The notes beneath the pieces are model-generated. The model was not told where the DNA came from. It saw only the letters and a list, made by a program, of their open reading frames with translations, and ran no database searches. This document shows, one piece after another, positions 9,756-18,649 of a stretch of 64,000 nucleotides of DNA. This DNA is from Citrifermentans bemidjiense Bem (lineage in GTDB: Bacteria > Desulfobacterota > Desulfuromonadia > Geobacterales > Geobacteraceae). The position numbers and the translations under genes were made by a program. Numbering within the stretch: position 1 is the first letter of the stretch; each line of letters opens with the position of its first letter. The stretch spans positions 1,014,501 to 1,078,500 of the forward strand of contig NC_011146.1 of NCBI RefSeq assembly GCF_000020725.1, read 5' to 3'.

Positions 9756-11303
9756 ATGGCAATAGAGATGCGCCAGCAGATGAAAATGAGTCAGCAACTG
9801 GTGATGACGCCCCAGTTGCAGCAGGCCATCAAGCTCCTCCAGCTTTCCCGGCTGGAGTTGCAGGACGTAGTACGTCAGGAGCTGGAGGAGAACCCCATAC
9901 TCGACGAGGTGATCGAGCAGGAGGAGATCCGGGAACCCGAGCAGATCGAGTTGCGCGAGAAGGAAGCCGAGCCGGAGGCCGCAGCGAGCGATTTCCAGGA
10001 AGTGCGGGCCGGCGAGGAGACGCGCGAGGCGGACTGGGATTCCTACATAGACGGCTACAACTACAGCTCCGGCGAGCAGTACTACGACGACGAGGACCGT
10101 CCCTCCTTCGAGAACCTCCTCACCAAGAAATCCACCCTGTTCGACCACCTGATGTGGCAGCTGAGCCTCACCCGCCTCACCGAGCGCGAGATTGTGGTAG
10201 GAGCCGAAATCATCGGCAACATCGACGAGGAGGGCTACCTCCGCGCCTCCCTCGAGGACGTAGCTTCCGCCTGCGTGCAGGTTGCCCCGTTTCAGGAAGA
10301 GATGCTCGAGTGGTCGGGGCTCGGCTCTGACGCCTGCGAGGAAGAGATCGCCGATGCTGCGGGCGGTTTCTCCACTGCCGTGCTGGTTCCGCTGGTCGAT
10401 TCGGTGTTGAAGCGGATCCACGAATTCGACCCGGTCGGCGTCGGGGCTCGCGACCTGCGCGAGTGCCTCCTGATCCAGGTCGGCAGCCTCGGCATGGGGG
10501 GGAGCCTCGTGGAGTCGCTGTTGCGCGACCACCTTAAGGACCTGGAGAGCCACAAGTACAAGCAGGCCGCCAAGGTGCTGGGGGTGGAGGTGAACGACAT
10601 CCTCGCCGCCACGAGGATCATCGCGGAACTCGATCCCAAGCCGGGGCGGGTCTTTGGCAGCGACGACGTGCAGTACATCTCGGCCGACATCTTCGTGCAC
10701 AAGGTGGGTGAAGAGTACGTGGTGATGCTGAACGACGAGGGGATGCCCAACTTGAGGATCAACCCCATCTACGCCCCCGACGCCAAGAGCAGCCGCCCGG
10801 TGGACAAGGTGGCCGAGGATTACATCGGCGAGAAGATGCGCTCCGCCCTGTGGCTCATCAAGAGCATCCAGCAGCGCCAGCGCACCATCTTCAAGGTGGC
10901 CAAGAGCATCGTGAAGTTCCAGCGCGAATTTCTGGACCGCGGCATCGAGCACCTGCGCCCGCTGGTCCTGAGGGACATCGCCGAGGACATCGGCATGCAC
11001 GAGTCCACCATCAGCCGTGTCACCACCAACAAGTACATGCAGACCCCGCAGGGGCTCTTCGAGCTGAAGTACTTCTTCAACTCCGGCATCTCGACCGGGG
11101 AGGGGGACTTCATCGCCTCCGAGAGCGTGAAGAGCAAGATCAAGGAACTGGTGGACAACGAGGACTCCAAGCGCCCCTACAGCGACCAGCGCCTGGCGGA
11201 ACTCCTCTCGGACCACAACATCGTCATAGCCCGCCGCACCGTTACCAAGTATCGCGAGATGCTTCGGATCGGCTCGTCTTCGGAGCGCAAGAAGCATTTC
11301 TAA
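9756..11303 (+). CDS. rpoN: RNA polymerase sigma-54 factor
   Basis: A 515-residue alternative sigma factor that needs enhancer-binding ATPases for open-complex formation. The Gln/Leu-rich region I (MRQQMKMSQQLVMTPQLQQA) is at the N-terminus, followed by an acidic region II, a core-binding domain and the DNA-binding helix-turn-helix ESTISRVTTNKYMQTP. The RpoN box ARRTVTKYR is at about 492-500 and recognises the -24 element. The length is a little longer than the enterobacterial protein because of the acidic linker. Position between lptB and hpf is the conserved proteobacterial order. Confidence 0.96.
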   Translation: MAIEMRQQMKMSQQLVMTPQLQQAIKLLQLSRLELQDVVRQELEENPILDEVIEQEEIREPEQIELREKEAEPEAAASDFQEVRAGEETREADWDSYIDGYNYSSGEQYYDDEDRPSFENLLTKKSTLFDHLMWQLSLTRLTEREIVVGAEIIGNIDEEGYLRASLEDVASACVQVAPFQEEMLEWSGLGSDACEEEIADAAGGFSTAVLVPLVDSVLKRIHEFDPVGVGARDLRECLLIQVGSLGMGGSLVESLLRDHLKDLESHKYKQAAKVLGVEVNDILAATRIIAELDPKPGRVFGSDDVQYISADIFVHKVGEEYVVMLNDEGMPNLRINPIYAPDAKSSRPVDKVAEDYIGEKMRSALWLIKSIQQRQRTIFKVAKSIVKFQREFLDRGIEHLRPLVLRDIAEDIGMHESTISRVTTNKYMQTPQGLFELKYFFNSGISTGEGDFIASESVKSKIKELVDNEDSKRPYSDQRLAELLSDHNIVIARRTVTKYREMLRIGSSSERKKHF

Positions 11304-11368
11304 ACGCGGGCGCCGCCGTCGGCCGGCGCGTGAGCCGCGTGTATTGACAATAAAGGGAGGTACTTATT

Positions 11369-11917
11369 ATGCAAACAACCGTGACGTTCAGACACATGGA
11401 GCCGAGCGACGCTCTCAAGAGCTACGCAGAAGAGAAACTGGAGCGGGTTAAGAAATATATAGACGAGCCGATCGTCGTCCAGGTATTTTTGACCGTTGAG
11501 AAGATCCGTCACATGGCCGAGGTAACCATCACCGCCAAGGGGATCACCATCAAGGCCGCAGAAGAAACCAACGACATGTACGCCTCCATCGACGCAGTTT
11601 CGGACAAGATCGAGCGCCAGCTGCGCCGCTTCAAGGAGCGCATCAAGGCCCACAAGCCCGCCCCCGACGCCCGCGAGCGCCAGGTGCAAAAGAGCATCGT
11701 CGAGGCCCAGAGCATCGAAGAAGGGGCACAGGCCCCGGTCATCATCAAGACCAAGAGCTTCTCCATGAAGCCCATGTCCGTCGAGGAAGCCGTGATGCAG
11801 ATGGAACTTTTGCACAAGGACTTCCTGGTCTACACCGAGTCCTCCACCGAGAAGATCAACGTCGTGTACCGCAGGAAAGACGGCAACTACGGCCTGATCT
11901 CCCCGGAGATCGCCTGA
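11369..11917 (+). CDS. hpf: Ribosome hibernation promoting factor, long form
   Basis: A 182-residue protein with the N-terminal RaiA/HPF fold that sits in the decoding centre of idle ribosomes (MQTTVTFRHMEPSDALKSY onward, about 1-95) and a C-terminal dimerisation domain (KSFSMKPMSVEEAVMQMELL to the end). The two-domain layout is the long form known to pair 70S ribosomes into 100S dimers. The start ATG 11369 follows AAAGGGAGG. Location immediately after rpoN is conserved in Proteobacteria. Confidence 0.93.
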   Translation: MQTTVTFRHMEPSDALKSYAEEKLERVKKYIDEPIVVQVFLTVEKIRHMAEVTITAKGITIKAAEETNDMYASIDAVSDKIERQLRRFKERIKAHKPAPDARERQVQKSIVEAQSIEEGAQAPVIIKTKSFSMKPMSVEEAVMQMELLHKDFLVYTESSTEKINVVYRRKDGNYGLISPEIA

Positions 11918-11948
11918 TCGCCGGCACGCCGGCAGCCATGCTGAAAAA

Positions 11949-12030
11949 GGGAGCTTTTAGCTCCCGGTAAAGGATAGGGAGGCGCCCCCCGTGGCGCCTC
12001 CCATCATCTACGGCCCCTTCTGGGGCTTTT
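11949..12030 (+). terminator. Three consecutive hairpins after hpf
   Basis: Hairpin 1 is GGGAGCT/AGCTCCC (11949-11965). Hairpin 2 is GGGAGGCGCC/GGCGCCTCCC (11977-12002). Hairpin 3 is GCCCC/GGGGC (12013-12026) followed by TTTT. Only the third has a U-tract and resembles an intrinsic terminator. The cluster separates hpf from the hprK group. Confidence 0.65.
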
Positions 12031-12058
12031 CGCTTGCACGGGGGAAAGGTCGACGCAA

Positions 12059-13018
12059 TTGACAAGCATGAGCCTCAGCATCAAGGATCTTCTGGAAGAC
12101 AAGGCCTACGGCCTGGACCTGCAGCTGCTCGGCGGCGAAGCGGGACTGGCCAACCGTCTCTACAGTTCCCGCATCCAGAAACCGGGGCTCGCGCTCACCG
12201 GGTACACGGAGCACCTGCACCCGGATCGGGTCCAGGTACTGGGCAACACCGAGATCTCCTACCTGAGCCAGATCCCCGAGGAAGTGGGGAGCCGGCACAT
12301 CGAGAAGCTCTGCAGCTACCCCATCGCCTGCTTCATCGTCACCAAGGGGCTCGATCCCCCCGAATTCCTTAAGAAGAGTGCCCAGGATGCCGGAATCCCG
12401 CTTCTGGGCACGCACCACCAGTCCTCCACCTTCATCTCCCTCATCACCAAGTTCCTGGAGGAGAGCCTGCTCCCCTCGACCCACATCCACGGCGTGCTGG
12501 TAGACGTCCTGGGGGTGGGGGTGCTGCTCTTAGGCAAGAGCGGCATAGGCAAGAGCGAGTGCGCCCTCGACCTGGTGATCCGCGGACACCGGCTGGTCGC
12601 CGACGACGTGATCCACATCAAGAAGAAGATGCCGGCGGCGCTGGTCGGGCAGGCGGGAGAGTCGATCCAGTACCACATGGAGATCCGGGGCTTAGGGATC
12701 ATCAACGTCAAGGACCTCTACGGGGTCTCCTCCATCCGGGAAAAGAAGATCATCGACATGGTCCTGGAGCTCATGGAGTGGGACGCAAGCCAGGAGTACG
12801 AGCGCCTGGGGATCGACGAGCCGATGAAGACCATCCTGGGCGTGGACCTGCCGCACCTGAAGATCCCGGTACGTCCGGGCAGGAACCTCACCTCCATCAT
12901 CGAGGTGGCCGCCAGGAACTTCCTGCTGAAGGGGATGGGGTACCACTCCGCCCGGGAATTCCACGAAAAGCTCCTGGCCCGCCTGGAATTCCGGCCGTTG
13001 GGCAACGAGGTGGAATAG
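12059..13018 (+). CDS. hprK: HPr kinase/phosphorylase
   Basis: A 319-residue bifunctional enzyme that phosphorylates Ser46 of HPr with ATP and reverses this by phosphorolysis. The P-loop GKSGIGKS is at about 159-166, followed by the ADDVI segment and the HprK signature EIRGLGIINVKDLYG near 211-225. TTG 12059 is preferred because GGAAAGG at 12042-12049 lies about nine bases upstream; the ATG at 12068 is the alternative and would be far from it. It is followed by rapZ after one base, so the two are surely cotranscribed. Its substrate HPr is encoded 1.3 kb downstream. Confidence 0.93.
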   Translation: MTSMSLSIKDLLEDKAYGLDLQLLGGEAGLANRLYSSRIQKPGLALTGYTEHLHPDRVQVLGNTEISYLSQIPEEVGSRHIEKLCSYPIACFIVTKGLDPPEFLKKSAQDAGIPLLGTHHQSSTFISLITKFLEESLLPSTHIHGVLVDVLGVGVLLLGKSGIGKSECALDLVIRGHRLVADDVIHIKKKMPAALVGQAGESIQYHMEIRGLGIINVKDLYGVSSIREKKIIDMVLELMEWDASQEYERLGIDEPMKTILGVDLPHLKIPVRPGRNLTSIIEVAARNFLLKGMGYHSAREFHEKLLARLEFRPLGNEVE

Positions 13019-13019
13019 C

Positions 13020-13883
13020 ATGCGCATCGTCATCATAACCGGGCTCTCGGGCTCGGGAAAATCCACCGCCGTGCGCGCCCTGGAGGACGAGGGGTTCTTC
13101 TGCCTGGACAACCTCCCGGTCTCCCTCGTTACCACCTTCATCGAACTGGTAGAGCACTCGCGCGAGGACATAAAAGACGTAGCTCTCGTGATGGACATCC
13201 GCTCCCGCGACTTCATCAAGGGGTACGACCAGGTCTTCCAGGCCATCGCCTCCGCCGGGCACAGCGTCAAGATCTTCTACTTCGACGCGACCGACGAGGT
13301 GCTGATCCGCCGCTTCTCCGAGACCCGGCGCCGGCACCCGGCGCTTGAGGGGGCGACGGTCCCCGAGGGTATCCGCTTCGAGCGCGACCAGCTAGCGGGC
13401 CTAAGGCGCATCGCCACGGCGATCATCGACACCTCCGAGATGAACGTGCACCGCCTGAAAGAGCTGGTGATCGGGCTGGTAAAGGGGGGGGAGGGTGTGC
13501 TGGAGATGCAGGTGAACCTGCAGTCCTTCGGCTTCCGCTACGGCCTGCCGCTGGAGAGCGACCTGGTCATGGACGTGCGCTTTCTCCCGAACCCCTACTT
13601 CGTGGCCACGCTGCGCCCTTTCTCGGGGCTGGACCAGGGGGTGCGGGAGTACGTCATGGGGCACAAGGAAACGGTGGTCTTCCTGGAGCACTTCAGGGAC
13701 ATGCTGGAACTCCTGCTCCCCAGTTACCGCAGGGAGGGGAAGTCGTACCTCTCGGTCTCCATCGGCTGCACCGGCGGCAGGCACCGCTCGGTCGCCATCG
13801 CGGAGGAGCTTTACAACTACTTCCGCCAGAGAAACGTGAACATCAAGATTACACACAGGGACATAGATAAGGGGTTGGGATGA
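13020..13883 (+). CDS. rapZ: RapZ/YvcJ family nucleotide-binding protein
   Basis: A 287-residue P-loop protein. In E. coli RapZ is an RNase E adaptor that controls GlmS through small RNAs, and in Bacillus YvcJ binds nucleotides. The Walker A motif GLSGSGKST is at residues 8-16. The family segments FFCLDNLPVSLV and SIGCTGGRHRSVAIAEEL are near the N- and C-termini. The start directly follows the hprK stop, and the end overlaps the EIIA gene by four bases (ATGA). Which RNA targets it has here cannot be read from the window. Confidence 0.93.
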   Translation: MRIVIITGLSGSGKSTAVRALEDEGFFCLDNLPVSLVTTFIELVEHSREDIKDVALVMDIRSRDFIKGYDQVFQAIASAGHSVKIFYFDATDEVLIRRFSETRRRHPALEGATVPEGIRFERDQLAGLRRIATAIIDTSEMNVHRLKELVIGLVKGGEGVLEMQVNLQSFGFRYGLPLESDLVMDVRFLPNPYFVATLRPFSGLDQGVREYVMGHKETVVFLEHFRDMLELLLPSYRREGKSYLSVSIGCTGGRHRSVAIAEELYNYFRQRNVNIKITHRDIDKGLG

Positions 13884-14275
13884 TAGGATTGCTTTTGGTA
13901 GCGCATGCCGGTGTGGCCAGCGAGCTCTTGGCCGCGGCGGAGATGATAGTAGGCAAGCTGGAACTTGCCGAGGCAGTGGGGGTGACCCCGGACGCTTCCG
14001 CAACGGACGTGATGGCCGCCATCAAGGACGCTGTGGCCCGGGTCTCGGAGGGGGGCGCCATCATCATGACCGACATGTTCGGGGGGACCCCTTCCAACAT
14101 GAGCATCTCCTTTCTCGAGGAGGGGCGCGTCGAGGTGCTTACCGGCGTGAACCTCCCCATGCTGATCCGCTTCACCCAGGAGCGCGGCCGCTGCACCGTG
14201 GGGGAATTGGGTCTCAAGCTCAAAGAGAGCGCCGTCGAGGGGATCACCGTAGCCGGTGACTACCTGAAGAAATAA
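13880..14275 (+). CDS. PTS EIIA component, mannose/fructose family
   Basis: A 131-residue cytoplasmic phosphocarrier of the EIIA-Man type. The expected phosphohistidine is His9 in LLVAHAGVASELL, and TDMFGGTPSNMSI near 75-87 is the family core. No EIIB, EIIC or EIID gene is present nearby, so it probably serves a regulatory rather than a transport role, as proposed for other incomplete PTS systems in Proteobacteria. It overlaps rapZ by four bases and is followed by HPr after ten bases. Confidence 0.9.
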   Translation: MIGLLLVAHAGVASELLAAAEMIVGKLELAEAVGVTPDASATDVMAAIKDAVARVSEGGAIIMTDMFGGTPSNMSISFLEEGRVEVLTGVNLPMLIRFTQERGRCTVGELGLKLKESAVEGITVAGDYLKK

Positions 14276-14285
14276 AAGGTCAACT

Positions 14286-14552
14286 ATGATTCAGGGTGAA
14301 TTCGTCATACCTAACAAGCTGGGACTGCACGCCAGGGCCTCCGCGCTCTTGGTCAAGACGGCGAGCCGCTTCGCCTCCGAGATCAGGATTGAGCGCGAGG
14401 GGATCGAGGTGAACGGCAAGAGCATCATGGAGATCATGATGCTGGCCGCGGGGAAGGGGAGCACCGTCGTGCTCAAGGTCGAGGGGCCGGACGACGCCGA
14501 GGCGTTCGCGGCTATCGGGGAGCTGATCCGCAATGGGTTTGGAGAGGAGTGA
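14286..14552 (+). CDS. ptsH: Phosphocarrier protein HPr
   Basis: An 88-residue HPr. Both regulatory sites are in the canonical places: His15 in KLGLHARAS receives phosphate from enzyme I, and Ser46 in NGKSIMEIM is the target of HprK. Start ATG 14286 follows AAAGG. Its last 20 bases overlap the start of ptsI, indicating translational coupling. The presence of Ser46 together with hprK implies that this small PTS can be switched by serine phosphorylation. Confidence 0.95.
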   Translation: MIQGEFVIPNKLGLHARASALLVKTASRFASEIRIEREGIEVNGKSIMEIMMLAAGKGSTVVLKVEGPDDAEAFAAIGELIRNGFGEE

Positions 14553-16292
14553 TTCCAAAGAGCTGAAGGGGATCGGCGCCTCCGCCGGGATCGCCATCGG
14601 CGAGGTCCGCATCACGGACCGGCGCCGGGTGCCGGTGACCGAGGTGGTGGTGGCGCACGAGGAGATCCCGGGAGAGGTGGCACGCTTCGCCAAGGCGATC
14701 GAGCGGGCCAAGGGGGAGCTCTGCGCCCTCAAGGACCAGCTCTCCAGCACCCACGGCCCGGAACACCTCTGTGTCATCGACGCGCACCTGATGCTTTTGG
14801 ACGATACCATGCTGGTGGGCGAGACCACCCAGTACATAGAACGGCTCGGCATCAACGCCGAAGGGGCGCTCAAAAGGACCCTGACGCGCTTCAAGTCCTT
14901 CTTCGACGGGGTGGAGGACGACTACCTGCGCGAGCGCGGCAACGACGTGGAGACGGTGGTCGAGCGGGTGCTCAGGAACATGGTAGGGCAGAAGCAGGAG
15001 TCCATCGCCAAGATCGAAGGGAAGGCGATCGTGGTGGCCCACGACCTCTCCCCGGCGGACATCCTGCAGATCGACAAGGAGAAGGTGATCGGCTTCATCA
15101 CCGACCTGGGGGGAAGACCTCCCACTCCTGCATCCTGGCGCGCGCCTTCGAGATCCCGGCAGTGGTGGGTCTGGAGCGGGCCACGCTCGAGGTGGGGGAG
15201 GGCGATACCCTGATTGTCGACGGCGCCACCGGCGTGGTCATAGTCAACCCGGGCGTCGAGCAGTTCAGGGACTACCTGCAGAAAAAGCAGCGCTACGAGT
15301 ACGTGGAAAGGGAACTGCTGAAGCTGCGGGACCTGCCGGCCGTGACTCTCGACGGCCACCGGATGCGGCTAAAGGGGAACGTCGAGTTCATCGAGGAAGT
15401 GGCCGGCATCCACCGGCACGGCGGCGAGGGGATCGGCCTGTACCGCACCGAGATGCTCTTCTTGAACCGGAGCACGCTTCCCGGCGAGGAGGAGCAGTTC
15501 GAGGCCTACGCGGCGCTGGTGAAGAATATGGCCCCGCAACCGGTGACCATCAGGACGCTGGACATAGGCGGCGACAAGTGCCTTACCGACCTGGAACTTA
15601 CCGACGAGATGAACCCGGCCCTGGGGGTAAGGGCGATCCGCTTCTCGCTGCGTCAGCCCGAGGCCTTCAAGGCCCAGCTCCGGGCCATCCTCCGGGCCAG
15701 CGCCTTCGGCGAAGTCCGCCTCTTCTTCCCCATGGTCTCCGGGGTGGCCGAGGTACGCGCCGCCAAGGCGCTCCTGGAGGAAGCAAAATCAGAGCTGCGC
15801 GGGCGCCATCCGTTCGATGAAAAGATCCAGGTCGGCATCATGATCGAGATCCCGTCGGCCGTGGTCATCGCCGACCTCTTAGCCGCGGAGGTCGACTTCT
15901 TCAGCGTCGGCACCAACGATCTCATCCAGTACACCCTCGCCATCGACCGCACCAACGAACATTTGTCCTCGCTTTACGAGCCGTTGCACCCGGCGGTGCT
16001 CCGTTCCCTGAAGATGGTGGTGGACGCGGCCCACGGCGCGGGAATCGACGCCTGCATCTGCGGCGAGATGGCGGGGGAGCCGGAGTACCTCCCGGTCCTT
16101 CTCGGTCTCGGCTTCGACGAGCTTTCCATGAACGCGGTCTCCATACCGCGGGTCAAGAAGATCCTGCGCCGCTGCAGCATGGAGGAGGCCCGCCAGGTCG
16201 CCTCGCGCGCCCTTTCCTTTTCGACCGCGGCCGAAGCGGACGCCTACTTGAAGGGAGAGATAGCGGCACGCTTCTCCGAAAGCTTCGATTGA
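14533..16292 (+). pseudogene. ptsI: PTS enzyme I, frameshifted at the active site
   Basis: Enzyme I transfers phosphate from PEP to HPr His15. The frame opens at ATG 14533 with [15 protein letters not shown], reads normally to DLGG (ending 15114) and then shifts to a stop at 15213. The correct continuation, [19 protein letters not shown], is in the -1 frame from 15114, and the rest of the enzyme ([20 protein letters not shown], the C-terminal PEP-binding barrel) is intact to TGA 16292. The break lies in six consecutive G, four codons before the phosphohistidine (His198 in the restored protein). Restored length is about 586 residues, normal for the family. A one-base deletion, an assembly error or a ribosomal -1 slip would each explain it. 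Confidence 0.85.
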
Positions 16293-16301
16293 CCCTTTTG
16301 T

Positions 16302-17069
16302 TTACTGCGTTTCGCTAAGCACCAAAAGCGCCAGCTCCACCCCGAGCGCCAGGTTTGCCCCCGCTACCTTGGAGTTCCGCGCCAGCCGGATGAACTGCGG
16401 TACCAGCGAAGGTCTCTTGGCCAGGGTGAGCACGAGCCGCCACGGGCTCAGGTTCAGCTCCGAGTCGCAGATCTCGGCGATGTCGAAGCCAAGTTCTTCC
16501 TCTGCCGGGTCGCTCACCCCTCTGAGCGCCACTGCTTCGATTCCGGCTTTTTCGGCCTCCCGGAACACCGCAGCACTCTCCATTTCCAGCACCGGTTCGT
16601 GAATCGATCCCTCCAGCGTCTGCGCGAGCGCGCGCTTGTTCACCACACCGGTGGCGGTGATGAAGGAGCCGGGCCGGGAAGAGAGCCCGTGTTTGCGGCA
16701 GCTTTCCAGGATCGGGGAGGTCAGCGGCAGAGGAGGTGTGAGCACCTCGCTCAGTCTCCCCCCGGCAAGCGCGAAGACCCGCTCGGCCAGCACCAGGTCG
16801 CCTACGGTTAGGCCGGGGAGCACGCCGCCGCAGAACCCGAAGTTGAGGATCACATGCGGCGAGGCGCTCCGGATCAGGGTTGCCGTGGCAAGAGCCGCGT
16901 GGTCGGGCCCCATCCCGGATTCGATCAGGGCGACGCGGGTACTGCCGCAGTCGAAGCGGTACAGGTTGAACCCGGAGATCTTTTCCTTCTGGAACCGCCG
17001 CACCCGTCGCAAAAGCGGGGCTATCTCCTGGGGCATGGCGGCCACCGCCCCGAGGCACTCTGTCTTCAT
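16302..17069 (-). CDS. Nucleoside phosphorylase family protein (possible HpnG)
   Basis: A 255-residue protein of the PNP/UDP phosphorylase superfamily. Family features include ALIESGMGPDHAALATATLI, NFGFCGGVLPGLTVGDLVLA and the substrate-binding LEMESAAVFREAEKAG, plus the catalytic-region Asp in GVSDPAEEE. Because it is divergent from hpnJ-hpnK, the hopanoid-associated phosphorylase HpnG, which acts on adenosylhopane, is the favoured role. Futalosine hydrolase or MTA/SAH nucleosidase remain possible. It converges with ptsI, with only nine bases between the stop codons. Confidence 0.7.
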   Translation of the reverse strand: MKTECLGAVAAMPQEIAPLLRRVRRFQKEKISGFNLYRFDCGSTRVALIESGMGPDHAALATATLIRSASPHVILNFGFCGGVLPGLTVGDLVLAERVFALAGGRLSEVLTPPLPLTSPILESCRKHGLSSRPGSFITATGVVNKRALAQTLEGSIHEPVLEMESAAVFREAEKAGIEAVALRGVSDPAEEELGFDIAEICDSELNLSPWRLVLTLAKRPSLVPQFIRLARNSKVAGANLALGVELALLVLSETQ

Positions 17070-17145
17070 GGCCAGGCGCTCCTGTAGTTTGGTTCGCGCA
17101 CTTTAACAGAGCGGGGCTTTTGCCGCAATGTCAAAGAGGGTTAAC

Positions 17146-17174
17146 TTGACAAACTGGATGCGCCGACATATAGT
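17146..17174 (+). promoter_or_regulatory. Sigma-70 promoter for hpnJ-hpnK
   Basis: TTGACA at 17146-17151 and TATAGT at 17169-17174 are spaced by exactly 17 bases, giving a start near 17181 and a leader of about 40 bases. CTGGAGG at 17207-17213 is the ribosome-binding site of hpnJ. Confidence 0.75.
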
Positions 17175-17220
17175 CAGGCCTCTAATTTTTGTGTGATACT
17201 GCTAATCTGGAGGGTGAATC

Positions 17221-18642
17221 ATGAAGCCGCTATTTCTGAACCCGCCGACCTTCGAGGACTTCGACGGGGGGGCCGGTGCGCGCTACCAAGCCTCCCGCGA
17301 GGTTACCTCCTTCTGGTTTCCCGGCTGGCTTACCTATCCCGCAGGGATGATCCCCGGAGCCCGGGTCGTGGATGCCCCGGTGCAGCGGCTCGATCTCGAT
17401 GCCTGCCTGAAGATCGCCAAAGAGTTCGACATGGTGGTGATGTACACCTCCACCCCGACGCTCGCCATCGACGTAGAAACCGCCCGCCGCGTCAAGGCCC
17501 AGAACCCCGCCACCGTCACGGTGCTGACCGGCCCCCACGTGAGCGTCCTCCCCGAGGAATCGCTTCGCTTCGCCGCCGGCGCCGTCGACATAGTCTGCCG
17601 CGGCGAGTTCGACTACTCCACCAAGGAGCTTTGCGAAGGGAAGCCGCGTGCGGAGGTGGAGGGCATCAGCTTTCTGCAGGACGGGAAGGTGGTGCACACC
17701 AAGGACCGCCCCCCCATCGCCGACCTCGACAGCCTCCCCTTTGCAAGCCAGGTCTACCATCGCGACCTTCCCATCGATGAGTACGTCATCCCGCATTTCC
17801 GGCACCCTTACGTCTCCATCTACGCCTCCCGCGGCTGCCCCTCGCGCTGCATCTACTGCCTGTGGCCCCAGACCTTCTCCGGGCGGACCCTGAGGAAGAG
17901 GAGCCCGCAGAACGTGTATGAAGAGGTGCGCTGGATCAAGGAGAACCTCCCCCAGGTGAAGGAGATCTCCTTCGACGACGACACCTTCACCGCCGACCGC
18001 GAGCACGCCAAGGCGATTGCCCGGGCCATCAAGCCGCTCAACGTCTCCTGGGTGATCAACGCGCGGGCCAACTGCGACTACGAGACGCTCAAGGAGTTGC
18101 GCGACGCCGGGATGCACCACGTGGTGGTCGGCTACGAGACGGGGAACGAGCAGATCCTGAAGAACATCAAGAAAGGGGTCACCAAGGCGCAGGCCATCGA
18201 GTTCACCCGCAACTGCCACAAGCTCGGCCTCACCATACATGGCGCTTTCGTGCTGGGGCTCCCCGGGGAGACCAGGGAGACCATCAAGGAGACCATCGCC
18301 TACGCCATAGATCTCAACCTCACCTCGATCCAGGTCTCGCTCGCCTCCCCCTATCCCGGCACCGAGTTCTACGATATGGCGCTCAAGGAGGGGTGGATCG
18401 CCTCGGACAGCTTCCTGGATGCCAGCGGGCACCAGAAATGCGTCATCAACTATCCCGACCTCTCCAATAAGGAGATCTTCGACGCGGTCGAACTCTTCTA
18501 CAACAAGTTCTATTTCCGCCCCCGTTACATCGCGCGCAGCCTCTTCAGCATGCTGGTCGACTCCGCCCAGCGCAAGAAGCTTCTCAAGGAGGGGGCGCAG
18601 TACCTAAGCTACATGAGAAAGCGCAAGCAGACCTGCGCCTAG
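17221..18642 (+). CDS. hpnJ: Hopanoid biosynthesis radical SAM protein HpnJ
   Basis: A 473-residue radical SAM enzyme. Work on other hopanoid producers implicates HpnJ in forming the cyclitol ether head group of bacteriohopanetetrol from an amino-sugar precursor. A cobalamin-binding-like N-terminal domain (about 40-140, with TGPHVSVLPEE) precedes the radical SAM barrel. The cluster-binding cysteines are Cys206, Cys210 and Cys213 in SRGCPSRCIYCLWPQ. Length and N-terminal segment FLNPPTFEDFDGG fit the HpnJ subfamily. hpnK follows after seven bases. Confidence 0.9.
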   Translation: MKPLFLNPPTFEDFDGGAGARYQASREVTSFWFPGWLTYPAGMIPGARVVDAPVQRLDLDACLKIAKEFDMVVMYTSTPTLAIDVETARRVKAQNPATVTVLTGPHVSVLPEESLRFAAGAVDIVCRGEFDYSTKELCEGKPRAEVEGISFLQDGKVVHTKDRPPIADLDSLPFASQVYHRDLPIDEYVIPHFRHPYVSIYASRGCPSRCIYCLWPQTFSGRTLRKRSPQNVYEEVRWIKENLPQVKEISFDDDTFTADREHAKAIARAIKPLNVSWVINARANCDYETLKELRDAGMHHVVVGYETGNEQILKNIKKGVTKAQAIEFTRNCHKLGLTIHGAFVLGLPGETRETIKETIAYAIDLNLTSIQVSLASPYPGTEFYDMALKEGWIASDSFLDASGHQKCVINYPDLSNKEIFDAVELFYNKFYFRPRYIARSLFSMLVDSAQRKKLLKEGAQYLSYMRKRKQTCA

Positions 18643-18649
18643 GAAGTCG

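Noticed and set aside
15162-16292. A separate gene for the C-terminal part of enzyme I
   Set aside because: No ribosome-binding site at 15162, and the frame joins the upstream part exactly at the active-site motif, so one broken gene is the better reading.
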